Below are positions 1-8,036 of a stretch of DNA of 13,246 bases, piece after piece (position 1 is the first letter of the stretch; each line of letters begins with the position of its first letter). A model generated the notes under the pieces. That model was not told the DNA's origin, ran no database searches, and saw nothing but the letters and a program-made list of their open reading frames with translations. The DNA comes from JBDSSS01 sp038224055 (GTDB lineage: Bacteria > Actinomycetota > Actinomycetes > Actinomycetales > Dermatophilaceae). The translations under genes were made by a program, and so were the position numbers. The DNA lies in assembly GCA_038224055.1 (NCBI GenBank), contig JBBRGO010000065.1, forward strand, positions 1 to 13,246, in the 5' to 3' direction.

Positions 1-1330
1 TGGTGCCGGTGCCCTCGGAGGCGAGGTAGTACCAGTGGTTGAGCGGGCCCGAGGAGTAGTGCGGGTCGAGGCCACCGACGGTGGAGCTCCAGCAGTCGCG
101 GGAGCTGCCGTCCCGGCTGGGCCGGTCCATGTAGCGCAGCGGCGTCCCGTTGCCGTTGATGTCGATCTCCTCACCGATGAGGTAGTCGGGGACGTCGCTG
201 GGGTTGTTGGTGTACCACTCGACCCCGGTGCCGAAGATGTCCGACGTCGCTTCGTTGAGGCCGCCCGCGTCGCCGGTGTAGACCAGGCCGGCGGTGTTCT
301 CGGTGACGCCGTGGCTCATCTCATGGCCGGCGACGTCCAGCTCGACGAGCGGGTGGGTGTTGCCCGCGCCGTCGCCGTAGGTCATCTGGGTGCCGTCCCA
401 GAAGGCGTTGACGTAGCTCGCGCCGTAGTGGACCCGGCTGCGGGCACCGGTCCCGTTGTTCCAGATCCCGGCCCGGCCGAGCTGGGTGTTGTAGTAGTCG
501 TAGGTCTTCCCTGCCCCGTAGTGGGCGTCGACCGCCGCGGACTGGCGGTTGCTCGCCGACCCGTTGCCCCAGACGTCGTCGGCGTCGGTGAAGGTCGTGC
601 CGTTGCCCGAGGTCTTGCCGAGCAGGTCGGTCGCGTAGTTCCCGTGGGTGTCACGCATCGTGTAGGTCGAGCCGGCCGTCGTCGCGATCGGGACGGTGCC
701 GACGAAGATGCCGCTGCCCGTCCCCTCCTTGATGTCGTCCCAGCTCGTGAGGACCTTGCCCGTTCGCGCGTCGACGACGGTGTGGAGCCGGGTCGGCGTC
801 TGGTCGGCCTTGATCCCCTCGGTGACGACCTCGTAGGCGAGGCGCGCACTCTGGGCGCCCTGGTAGACGACGAGCTCGCCGGGCGTGGCGGTCTCCTTCA
901 CGGCCTTGGCCGTGTCGAGGCCGGCCTGGCGGGCCGAGGCCTTGCTCACCGTGGGCGTCATCGACGCGGGGGTGACGTCCTTGCGCCGGTTCCACGTGAC
1001 GCTCTTGACGGCGCCGCTGGCGTCTTTGTGCGAGACGAAGTCACCGCCGATGACCCGGAGCCCGTCGAGGGTGCGCTGGTAGCGCACGTGGGTGCTGCCG
1101 TCCGCGTCCTTGATGACGCTCTTGACCGTCAGCTTCTCGCCCGAGGCGAGTCCGAGGGCGGTGGCCGAGGCGTCGGCGCGGGCCTGCTCGGTCACCTTGA
1201 GGGCCTGGGACTCGGGCGCGGGGGCCTGGTGGCCCGAGCCGCCCGCGGCGCCGGCCGGGACAGCCGGCGCGACGGCGAGCGCGAGGGCGAGCAGGCCACC
1301 GGTCGCCAATCCGGACTTCAGTCGGTTCAC
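1..1330 (-). CDS. Secreted M4-family (thermolysin-like) neutral metalloprotease, C-terminus outside window
   Basis: Zinc endopeptidase made as a secreted preproenzyme; 443 residues are visible and the 3' end runs off the left edge. The GTG start at 1330 follows AAGGAGA at good spacing and opens a signal peptide (MNRLKSG, then a Leu/Ala-rich core, then PAGAAG, residues 1-30). Residues about 45-200 look like an FTP/PepSY-type propeptide, ending near KEGTGSG where the mature enzyme should begin. The zinc motif HEMSH is at 336-340, followed by ENTAGL, and the third zinc ligand lies in GGLNEATSD (Glu360). The start of the C-terminal M4 domain is visible as SSGPLNHWYYL near the window edge. These motifs make the family assignment firm. 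Its role is probably extracellular protein degradation for nutrition. It is divergent from fdhD and appears to be a separate transcription unit. Confidence 0.93.
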   Translation of the reverse strand, partial: MNRLKSGLATGGLLALALAVAPAVPAGAAGGSGHQAPAPESQALKVTEQARADASATALGLASGEKLTVKSVIKDADGSTHVRYQRTLDGLRVIGGDFVSHKDASGAVKSVTWNRRKDVTPASMTPTVSKASARQAGLDTAKAVKETATPGELVVYQGAQSARLAYEVVTEGIKADQTPTRLHTVVDARTGKVLTSWDDIKEGTGSGIFVGTVPIATTAGSTYTMRDTHGNYATDLLGKTSGNGTTFTDADDVWGNGSASNRQSAAVDAHYGAGKTYDYYNTQLGRAGIWNNGTGARSRVHYGASYVNAFWDGTQMTYGDGAGNTHPLVELDVAGHEMSHGVTENTAGLVYTGDAGGLNEATSDIFGTGVEWYTNNPSDVPDYLIGEEIDINGNGTPLRYMDRPSRDGSSRDCWSSTVGGLDPHYSSGPLNHWYYLASEGTGT

Positions 1331-1719
1331 AGAGATCTCCTTGTCATGAGAACAGCCGGACCGGCCGTTCGGAGGAGCGTCGACGTCTCGTCTGGGTGGA
1401 AGGCGCCGCAGCGAGTGTGACGCTCCCAGCGTGGTGAACCACCGGTCAACGGCGGATACCAAGTCTTTGCCAACCCCGGGACCATTCGGGAGTAGCCCTT
1501 TCCCGCAACGGCATTCGCTCGGGGGCAAACCGCTCCCGGTGCGTCAGACGGGGCCTGTGCCGGGGCTCTCGCGGGGGTCCAGCCGGGCCCGCACCTGAGC
1601 GAGGTCGTCGGGGCAAGCGGCCACCGGACCACCCCCGGTCAACTCGACGACCCCAACGCCCGTGGCGACGGGGGGACCAGGCCGACGGTGCACGCACACA
1701 AGTCTGGCACGCTGGGGGG
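1331..1719. promoter_or_regulatory. Intergenic region between the divergent M4 protease and fdhD genes
   Basis: This 389-bp stretch has no convincing gene; the open frames crossing it lack a ribosome binding site and protein-like composition. It must hold the promoters of both divergent genes. I could not place -35/-10 boxes with confidence. Two small dyads lie near 1420-1442: ACGCT-ccc-AGCGT, and the 12-bp GTGGTGAACCAC (arms GTGGT/ACCAC), which could be an operator for the protease gene. A TTGACC hexamer on the minus strand lies next to the second dyad, without a matching -10. Confidence 0.4.
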
Positions 1720-2568
1720 ATGGGACGAGTCACGGTGCGGCGCAGGATCACGACGATCGACGTCGACGCGGCGACCGAGGGGACCAGGGTCGACACCCTC
1801 ACCGTCGAGGAGCCGCTCGAGCTGCGGGTCAACGGCTCCCCGCTGACAATCACGATGCGCACCCCGGGCCACGACATCGAGCTCGTCCACGGCTTCCTGC
1901 TGAGCGAGGGGCTCATCGGAGGGGTCGAGGACGTCGCCCTGGCCCGCTACTGCGAGGGCGCCGTCGTCTCCGGCGAGACCGGCTTCGACGAGAACACCTA
2001 CAACGTCATCGACGTGACGCTCGCGGCCGGCGTCGCCCCGCCTGCCGACTCAGCGACACGCAACTTCCTCACCTCCTCCTCGTGCGGGGTCTGCGGCAAG
2101 GCGAGCATCGAGCAGCTGCGGTCGCAGAGCCGCTTCGACGTGCGGTCGGACCGGACGGAGTTCGCCGCCAAGGTCATCACGTCCCTGCCCGACGCGCTGC
2201 GCTCGGAGCAGCGGACGTTCGACAAGACCGGTGGCCTGCACGCAGCCGGTTTGTTCACCGCTGACGGTGCGGCGCTGGTCGTGCGTGAGGACGTGGGTCG
2301 GCACAACGCGGTCGACAAGGTGATCGGCTGGGCCCTGCTCAACGACCGACTGCCCGCAAGTGGGTGCGTGCTCATGGTCTCGGCTCGCGCCTCCTTCGAG
2401 CTGGCCCAGAAGTCGATCATGGCCGGGATCCCCTGTCTGGCAGCCGTTTCTGCCCCGTCGTCCCTCGCCGTCGAGTGCGCCGAGGATGCCGGGATGACCC
2501 TGCTCGGCTTCGTGCGCGGGTCGCGGCTGAACGTCTACGCTGGCAGGGAACGGGTCACGACCGGCTGA
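1720..2568 (+). CDS. fdhD: Formate dehydrogenase accessory sulfurtransferase FdhD
   Basis: FdhD moves sulfur from a cysteine desulfurase (IscS in E. coli) to the molybdenum or tungsten bis-MGD cofactor of formate dehydrogenase, supplying the essential sulfido ligand; it acts in the cytoplasm. The 282 residues are full length. The catalytic pair lies in SSSCGVCGK, Cys122 and Cys125, matching the essential E. coli Cys121/Cys124. Other family blocks are TGGLHAAGLF (170-179), EDVGRHNAVDKVIG (190-203) and SARASFELAQKSIMAGIPCL (221-240). The ATG at 1720 gives the usual actinobacterial N-terminus MGRVTVRRR. The only upstream G-run abuts the ATG, so the start may be leaderless or weakly initiated. 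The YCII gene follows after 37 bp, probably in the same operon. No formate dehydrogenase gene is in view; moeA, on the opposite strand about 4 kb away, is a related maturation gene. Confidence 0.96.
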   Translation: MGRVTVRRRITTIDVDAATEGTRVDTLTVEEPLELRVNGSPLTITMRTPGHDIELVHGFLLSEGLIGGVEDVALARYCEGAVVSGETGFDENTYNVIDVTLAAGVAPPADSATRNFLTSSSCGVCGKASIEQLRSQSRFDVRSDRTEFAAKVITSLPDALRSEQRTFDKTGGLHAAGLFTADGAALVVREDVGRHNAVDKVIGWALLNDRLPASGCVLMVSARASFELAQKSIMAGIPCLAAVSAPSSLAVECAEDAGMTLLGFVRGSRLNVYAGRERVTTG

Positions 2569-2605
2569 CCCTCGCAGCGCCGCACCCACCGCACCGGAGG
2601 ACGTC

Positions 2606-2944
2606 TTGGCCATCTATGCGATCCACTACACCTACCCCGACGACGTCACCGAGATGCTGACGATCCGGCCGCAGCACCGGGAGTGGCTCATGACGGTTCC
2701 GGGGCTGCTCGTGGCGGGGATGTACCAGGGCGACCTCGACGAGGTCTCCGAGGGCGAGCCGACGACCCAGGAGCCGGTCAACGCCGCGCTCGTCGTCGTC
2801 TCGGGCGAGTCGCTCGCCGAGGTGACGGCGGCCTTCGACCAGGACCCCTACATGCTCGGCGGCTACATCCTGCGGCGGGTCGTCCGCGAGTGGAACCCGC
2901 CGCTCGGCCCGTGGGTCGCGGACCCCACCAACTCCCCCGGCTGA
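2606..2944 (+). CDS. YCII-domain (YciI-like) protein
   Basis: Small protein of 112 residues with the dimeric alpha/beta-barrel YCII pattern: N-terminal beta strand AIYAIHYTYPDD, a conserved His in RPQHREWL (His24), GLLVAGMYQGDL, a central strand NAALVVVSGES, and the FDQDPYMLGGYI block (Asp80-Pro81). His24 and an acidic residue near Asp80 would form the putative active-site pair described for the family. The biochemical role of most members is unknown. The start is TTG at 2606, chosen because GGAGG at 2596-2600 is ideally spaced and no in-frame ATG lies nearby. It follows fdhD by 37 bp, so the two are probably cotranscribed. Immediately after its stop codon lies the orphan ABC-F tail on the other strand. 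Confidence 0.85.
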   Translation: MAIYAIHYTYPDDVTEMLTIRPQHREWLMTVPGLLVAGMYQGDLDEVSEGEPTTQEPVNAALVVVSGESLAEVTAAFDQDPYMLGGYILRRVVREWNPPLGPWVADPTNSPG

Positions 2945-2964
2945 CGCGCCCCTCGCATCGTCAG
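2941..2964. terminator. Weak hairpin overlapping two convergent stop codons
   Basis: CTGACG (2941-2946) and CGTCAG (2959-2964) form a 6-bp stem with a 12-nt loop. The stem spans the TGA of the YCII gene and the TGA of the orphan ABC-F tail on the other strand. It could have been a shared bidirectional terminator of the original convergent gene pair. There is no T-tract and the stem is short, so confidence is low. Confidence 0.3.
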
Positions 2965-3038
2965 AGGCGGGTGACCTTCCCGCCCTCGACATGCCACCGC
3001 TCGTCGAGGCGCACGTTCTCGAGCAGCCGCCGGTCGCG
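2960..3038 (+). repeat. Left imperfect direct repeat flanking the two-gene insert
   Basis: This is 79 bp, about 90% identical to 5048-5126 in the same orientation. The longest identical block is 24 bp (3013-3036, matching 5101-5124) and is the best candidate for a recombination core. It lies inside coding sequence for the end of an ABC-F ATPase, so coding constraint alone could also account for the similarity. Confidence 0.8.
2961..3038 (-). pseudogene. Orphan 3' end of an ABC-F ATPase gene (about 25 codons)
   Basis: Read on the minus strand, this gives DRRLLENVRLDERWHVEGG followed by KVTRL and a TGA. It matches the last codons of the intact ABC-F protein encoded at 5049-6686, which ends ...GGQVARQ after the same block. 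Aligning 2960-3038 with 5048-5126 shows 8 mismatches in 79 columns and no gaps. Several changes are synonymous (cat/cac, gtg/gtc, cgc/cga), and the others cause Q/K, A/T and Q/L changes near the C-terminus. The frame and stop are kept, so the copy diverged as a working gene end rather than as a decayed duplicate. Similarity stops just upstream of the Asp codon of the H-switch (SHD) and at the stop codon. The simplest reading is that this is the resident gene's original tail, cut off by insertion of the DNA to its right. A decayed tandem paralogue is the alternative. Confidence 0.75.
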
Positions 3039-3122
3039 CAGGTCCTGTCACGCACCGTCTTGGTTAGCTCGGCATAGTGGTGGGAGCATGTCGAGGCGAG
3101 CCACGGCGGAGATCGGGGACCG
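3039..3122. promoter_or_regulatory. Leader of the two-gene insert
   Basis: This is the only non-coding DNA upstream of the insert genes, so their promoter should lie here unless transcription reads through from fdhD-YCII. An A/T-richer patch near 3060-3078 contains TTGGTT and CATAGT, but their spacing does not fit a standard -35/-10 pair. No clear operator dyad was seen. Confidence 0.3.
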
Positions 3123-4472
3123 ATGGTGACACTGTTCTATCCTGCGCAACTGGACACGGTTCGCTTCACGGACGTCGAGGACGACGAGGTCTTGGCTCAA
3201 CGTTCACTCAGAGCAACCGCAGACATCATGCTAGAGCTCGTCGACGGCCGTCGGCTTCCGGTTTTCTCCGCCGGCCAGGTGTTCGATGGGGCGGCCATCC
3301 TTGGGACCGTCGGCGCAAACGACAAGGACGCGACAGCGTTTCTCAACCTGATCTCGGAGAGTCGCGTGCAGATGAAGATCCTGCCGTCCCTCGTCAGAGC
3401 ACAGAAATCGGAGGACGACACCTTCTCGTTGGTGAACGCGTTCGTTTCAGCTATCGATCGAAACTTCACCTTCTCGGCCTGGCCGGAGCTCTCAGACCGG
3501 GACGCGCGGGTGGCGGTCGCTGCCCTCCTTCGGGGAGCAAGCAAGACCCCCATCGGGGGCGAGCTGGGGAGTCGTCTTGACGCCCTCCAGCGTCTTGACC
3601 GGGCCTTCCGGGAGAGTGAAGCGAGCGAGCGGGCAGTCGAGAGTTCCTGGAACCTTGAGGCGATGGTTGCCGAGCGCTGTTCGCAGCAGGACACCCTCGC
3701 CTACCTGCGCCATCATCATGCCGAAGTCGTGGCCCTCAACAACCGTCGATCCGTGCCCCTGGATCTGCGCAACCGGACTGGCTGGTACCAACTCCTGGAT
3801 GAGTACCTCACCCAGTTCCACCTGCCCCCCGGCCACGGACAAGTCCGGTCGCTACGTCGGATGGTGGACATCCAGTACAACCGAAAGCTGGCCAAGTCGC
3901 TTGGCGCAGCCGTGTCGCGTGAGGAGGAGGATCGCCCGGACGTAATGGGCGTTCTTGACGACGCATCGATGTCCAACCTGCGCCGCGAAGCCGGCCTCCT
4001 CCTGAGTTCTGATGCCCGGAACGACTGGTTTTCCTGGTCAACGCTCCACGCCCGCCTCGGGCCGGCGAAGTACCAAGCCCGAGTTGAGAGTCCGGACGCT
4101 CGACGCGCCCGGTTTGATGACCTCATCCGCGACGGGCACCTCGCACGAATCGATCAATCTAGCGTGATGCTCTTCGTTCGGCACACCACCAAAGGGCTTG
4201 CGGGAATCGCCTCGAAAGCGCCCGCCTCGTTGATCGGGAGTGCCATCGCCCTGGGCGCCGGCGGTGGAACAGTGTCAGTAGCGACAGGCGCTGTGGTAGG
4301 CGCCTTTCTGGGCGGTGTGCTGTCCGACGCGGTTGATGACACGGTAATGAACGACGCAGTCCGGAACTTCTCGCTCAAAGGGCACCTTAGGGGCATCCAG
4401 AAGGCGACGACTGCAGATGTGGAGGTCGAAGCCGGTCGACCCTCACCGAGGCGAGGAGGCCGCGATGCCTGA
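3123..4472 (+). CDS. Unrecognised 449-residue protein with C-terminal glycine-rich hydrophobic segment
   Basis: I do not recognise this family and assign no function. The N-terminal part (about 1-140) looks like a globular alpha/beta domain. A charged helical stretch follows (about 147-205, including the triple His HHH at 197-199). A middle region contains LDLRNRTGWYQLLDEYL and VDIQYNRKLAKSLGA, and a basic/acidic linker lies near 260-275. Residues about 368-402 are strongly hydrophobic and rich in Gly/Ala (SLIGSAIALGAGGG...VVGAFLGGVL), resembling a glycine-zipper hairpin that could enter a membrane. A short polar tail with RPSPRRGGR ends the protein. There is no signal peptide, so any membrane contact would be from the cytoplasm. 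The start could be ATG 3123 or GTG 3126; the upstream GGGGA fits the GTG slightly better. Its end overlaps the Nudix gene by 8 bp (ATGCCTGA), indicating translational coupling. Base and codon use is unlike the neighbours, pointing to horizontal acquisition. Confidence 0.85.
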   Translation: MVTLFYPAQLDTVRFTDVEDDEVLAQRSLRATADIMLELVDGRRLPVFSAGQVFDGAAILGTVGANDKDATAFLNLISESRVQMKILPSLVRAQKSEDDTFSLVNAFVSAIDRNFTFSAWPELSDRDARVAVAALLRGASKTPIGGELGSRLDALQRLDRAFRESEASERAVESSWNLEAMVAERCSQQDTLAYLRHHHAEVVALNNRRSVPLDLRNRTGWYQLLDEYLTQFHLPPGHGQVRSLRRMVDIQYNRKLAKSLGAAVSREEEDRPDVMGVLDDASMSNLRREAGLLLSSDARNDWFSWSTLHARLGPAKYQARVESPDARRARFDDLIRDGHLARIDQSSVMLFVRHTTKGLAGIASKAPASLIGSAIALGAGGGTVSVATGAVVGAFLGGVLSDAVDDTVMNDAVRNFSLKGHLRGIQKATTADVEVEAGRPSPRRGGRDA

Positions 4473-5016
4473 GGACGTCTCGCCGCCCATCCGGCTCCAA
4501 CACGAGCACAGCGTCTATCAGAACCAGTTCGTCACGGTGCATGACGACGACGTCATCTTTCCATCCGGTCGCAGTGGAACCTACGTCAAGATCGTCGAGG
4601 GGGATGGCAGCCCCGGAGTGGCCTCAGTCGTTACCCGCGGTCAACAGATCGCGTTGGTTCGCGTCTACCGGTATCCCATCAAAGCGTGGGAGTGGGGCAT
4701 TCCCCGAGGCTTCGGCTCCTCATCGGACCCAGAGACCAGCATTCGGCGCGAACTTCGCGAGGAGCTCGGAGCGGACATCCAGCAGCTCAGGCTGCTCGGA
4801 CCGGTGCATGCCAACTCCGGCTTGCTTGCCGGCAGGGTGCTGATCTACCACGCGACCGCCGGGGACAACCAGATCCAACGGACGGATCTGGAGGAGGTGG
4901 ATCGTGTCGCCTGGGTCTCGATGCAGGACGTTCTCGCCATGGTCAAGGGGGGGAGCCTCACAGACGGCTTCACCTTGGCCGCACTCACGCTCGGGACCGT
5001 CCACGAAATCTTCTGA
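4465..5016 (+). CDS. Nudix hydrolase (ADP-ribose pyrophosphatase-like)
   Basis: Nudix enzymes cleave nucleoside diphosphates linked to another moiety (for example ADP-ribose, NAD or NDP-sugars) using metal bound by the RExxEE motif. Here RELREELGA lies at residues 95-103 with the metal-binding acidic residues intact. The preceding part is irregular: GFGSSSDPETSIR replaces the usual G-x5-E-x7, being about one residue short with no Glu at the first position. The AWEWGIPRGF segment just before it resembles ADP-ribose pyrophosphatases, as do ALVRVYRYP and the total length of 183 residues. I chose ATG 4465 because GAGGAGG lies at 4453-4459; ATG 4417 is in frame but would extend deep into the upstream gene. 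The start overlaps the upstream stop, so the pair is almost certainly co-translated. The gene ends 32 bp before the convergent ABC-F stop. The substrate cannot be read from the sequence. Confidence 0.9.
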   Translation: MPEDVSPPIRLQHEHSVYQNQFVTVHDDDVIFPSGRSGTYVKIVEGDGSPGVASVVTRGQQIALVRVYRYPIKAWEWGIPRGFGSSSDPETSIRRELREELGADIQQLRLLGPVHANSGLLAGRVLIYHATAGDNQIQRTDLEEVDRVAWVSMQDVLAMVKGGSLTDGFTLAALTLGTVHEIF

Positions 5017-5048
5017 GATGGGCGCTCGGCGATGTCCGCGATCAACCG

Positions 5049-6686
<1,638 letters not shown>

Positions 6687-6698
6687 GCTGACAGCCTA

Positions 6699-6714
6699 GG
6701 TGGCCGCGGCCACC
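6699..6714. promoter_or_regulatory. 16-bp perfect palindrome between moeA and the ABC-F gene
   Basis: GGTGGCCGCGGCCACC fills half of the 30-bp gap between the moeA stop and the ABC-F start. As RNA it could form a 6-bp stem with a CGCG loop. It may be a weak attenuator, a site affecting reinitiation, or a protein-binding dyad. No T-tract follows. Confidence 0.35.
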
Positions 6715-6716
6715 CC

Positions 6717-7973
6717 TCAGAGCCGGTGGACCGTCACGATGTCGCCCTCGATGAGCTGGTCGACGCCCTCGGGCACCTCGATGAGGCAGTTCGCCTCCGC
6801 GAGGGCCCGCAGGTGACGGGCATCCGGGGCGCGGACCGTGCCGTCCCCGACGACGCTCGTGACGAACTGGACCCGTCCGGTGCGGGTGCGACGCGTCACT
6901 CCGGAGTATGCCGCTGAGCCCACCTCCCGGGGTGGAGCGCCGTGACGCGCGTCGATCGCGGGCCGGAGGAGCACGTGGAAGGCGACGAAGGCGCCGACCG
7001 GCGTGCCCGGGAGGCAGACGACGGGCGTCGACCCGAAGCGGCCGAGACCCTGCGGGCCGCCCGGCTGCATCGCGACATGGACGAAGGAGAAGGTCGGGAG
7101 CGGCTCGCAGACCTGACGCACGACCTCGTAGGCCCCGGCGCTGATCCCGCCCGTCGTGATGACGAGATCGACTGCGCGGCCGCCCAGTCCGTCGAGTCCG
7201 TCGAGCTCCTCGAGGAGGACGCGGAGCGCGGCCGGGTCGTCGGGGCAGGTCTCCACGCGGACGACGTCGCACCCGGACGCGGTCGCGAGGGCCGCGACCA
7301 TCTCGGAGTTCGACTCGTGGATCCCGCCCGCTCCGGGGTCGGCTCCCGGAGCGGCGAGCTCGGTCCCGGTCGCGACGACGGCGACCCGGGTGCGGCGGTT
7401 GACGAGCACGTCGAGCACTCCCGCCGAGCGGGCCAGGGCGAGAAGCGCGGGCGTGATGAGGGCGCCGCGGTCGGCGAGCACCGAGTGCGCGGTCACGTCC
7501 TCCCCGCGTTGTCGCAGGTGTCGCCCGGACACGACGTCCTCGAGCAGCTCGACCTCGGTCGGTGCCGGGCCGGTGGGCGCGGCGTCGGTGCGTTCGACCG
7601 GGACCACGCCCACGGTCCCGAGGGGCAGCCGTGCACCGGTCATCACCCGCGCGGCCTCACCCGGAGCCAGCTCGAAGTCCGGCGCCGCCCCGGCCGGGAC
7701 GTCGCCCACCACGACGAACCGGCGTTGGTCCGCGGGAGCGGGGTGGGCGGCATACCCGTCCATGGCGCTGTTGTCGAAGCGCGGCAGGTCGTCGGCGGCC
7801 ACGACGTCGGCCGCGAGTCGACGACCCGAGACGTGGCGGTCCAGCGGGAGCCGCTCGACCTCGCCCGTCCCCAGCAGCTCGGCGGCGGCGGTCCGGTGGT
7901 CGGCGACCGAGACGGGCTCCCCAGGGTGCGGGGCGAGGGGTCGGGGCACGCCGCCAGTGTGCCGCACGGTCAC
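6717..7973 (-). CDS. moeA: Molybdopterin molybdenumtransferase MoeA
   Basis: MoeA inserts molybdate into adenylated molybdopterin (MPT-AMP) to give active molybdenum cofactor; it works in the cytoplasm as a dimer. Over 418 residues the family blocks appear in order: RFDNSAMDGYA (65-75), VMTGARLPLGTVGVVPVE (110-127), RQRGEDV (154-160), VAVVATGTEL (197-206), IHESNSEM (218-225), VITTGGISAGAYE (271-283), and AMQPGGPQGLG...CLPGTPVGAF (301-329), where most relatives have LPGNPVS. The C-terminal MoeA domain IV covers about 345-418. The start is uncertain: GTG 7973 has a GAGGT about 7 bases upstream, while an in-frame GTG nine codons later (VPRPLAPHP) is also plausible. The ABC-F gene follows after 30 bp, probably in the same operon. 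It is functionally linked to fdhD on the other side of the insert. Confidence 0.95.
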   Translation of the reverse strand: MTVRHTGGVPRPLAPHPGEPVSVADHRTAAAELLGTGEVERLPLDRHVSGRRLAADVVAADDLPRFDNSAMDGYAAHPAPADQRRFVVVGDVPAGAAPDFELAPGEAARVMTGARLPLGTVGVVPVERTDAAPTGPAPTEVELLEDVVSGRHLRQRGEDVTAHSVLADRGALITPALLALARSAGVLDVLVNRRTRVAVVATGTELAAPGADPGAGGIHESNSEMVAALATASGCDVVRVETCPDDPAALRVLLEELDGLDGLGGRAVDLVITTGGISAGAYEVVRQVCEPLPTFSFVHVAMQPGGPQGLGRFGSTPVVCLPGTPVGAFVAFHVLLRPAIDARHGAPPREVGSAAYSGVTRRTRTGRVQFVTSVVGDGTVRAPDARHLRALAEANCLIEVPEGVDQLIEGDIVTVHRL

Positions 7974-7988
7974 CGCGCGACCTCGGGT

Positions 7989-8023
7989 GGCCCGGCAGGA
8001 CGATCGGCTTCCCCTGCCGGGCC
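7989..8023 (-). terminator. Strong hairpin after the VWA-domain gene
   Basis: GGCCCGGCAGG (7989-7999) and CCTGCCGGGCC (8013-8023) form a perfect 11-bp stem with a 13-nt loop. It starts 14 bp after the stop codon of the VWA gene and just before the moeA start. There is no T-run, as is common for actinobacterial terminators. It should separate the VWA gene from moeA. Confidence 0.7.
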
Positions 8024-8036
8024 GGTCCGTGGTGGC

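Noticed and set aside
35..1420. A 461-codon open frame on the plus strand
   Set aside because: Antisense shadow of the M4 protease gene, which has a signal peptide, HEMSH zinc motif and ribosome binding site; the shadow is Val/Gly/Arg-rich without motifs.
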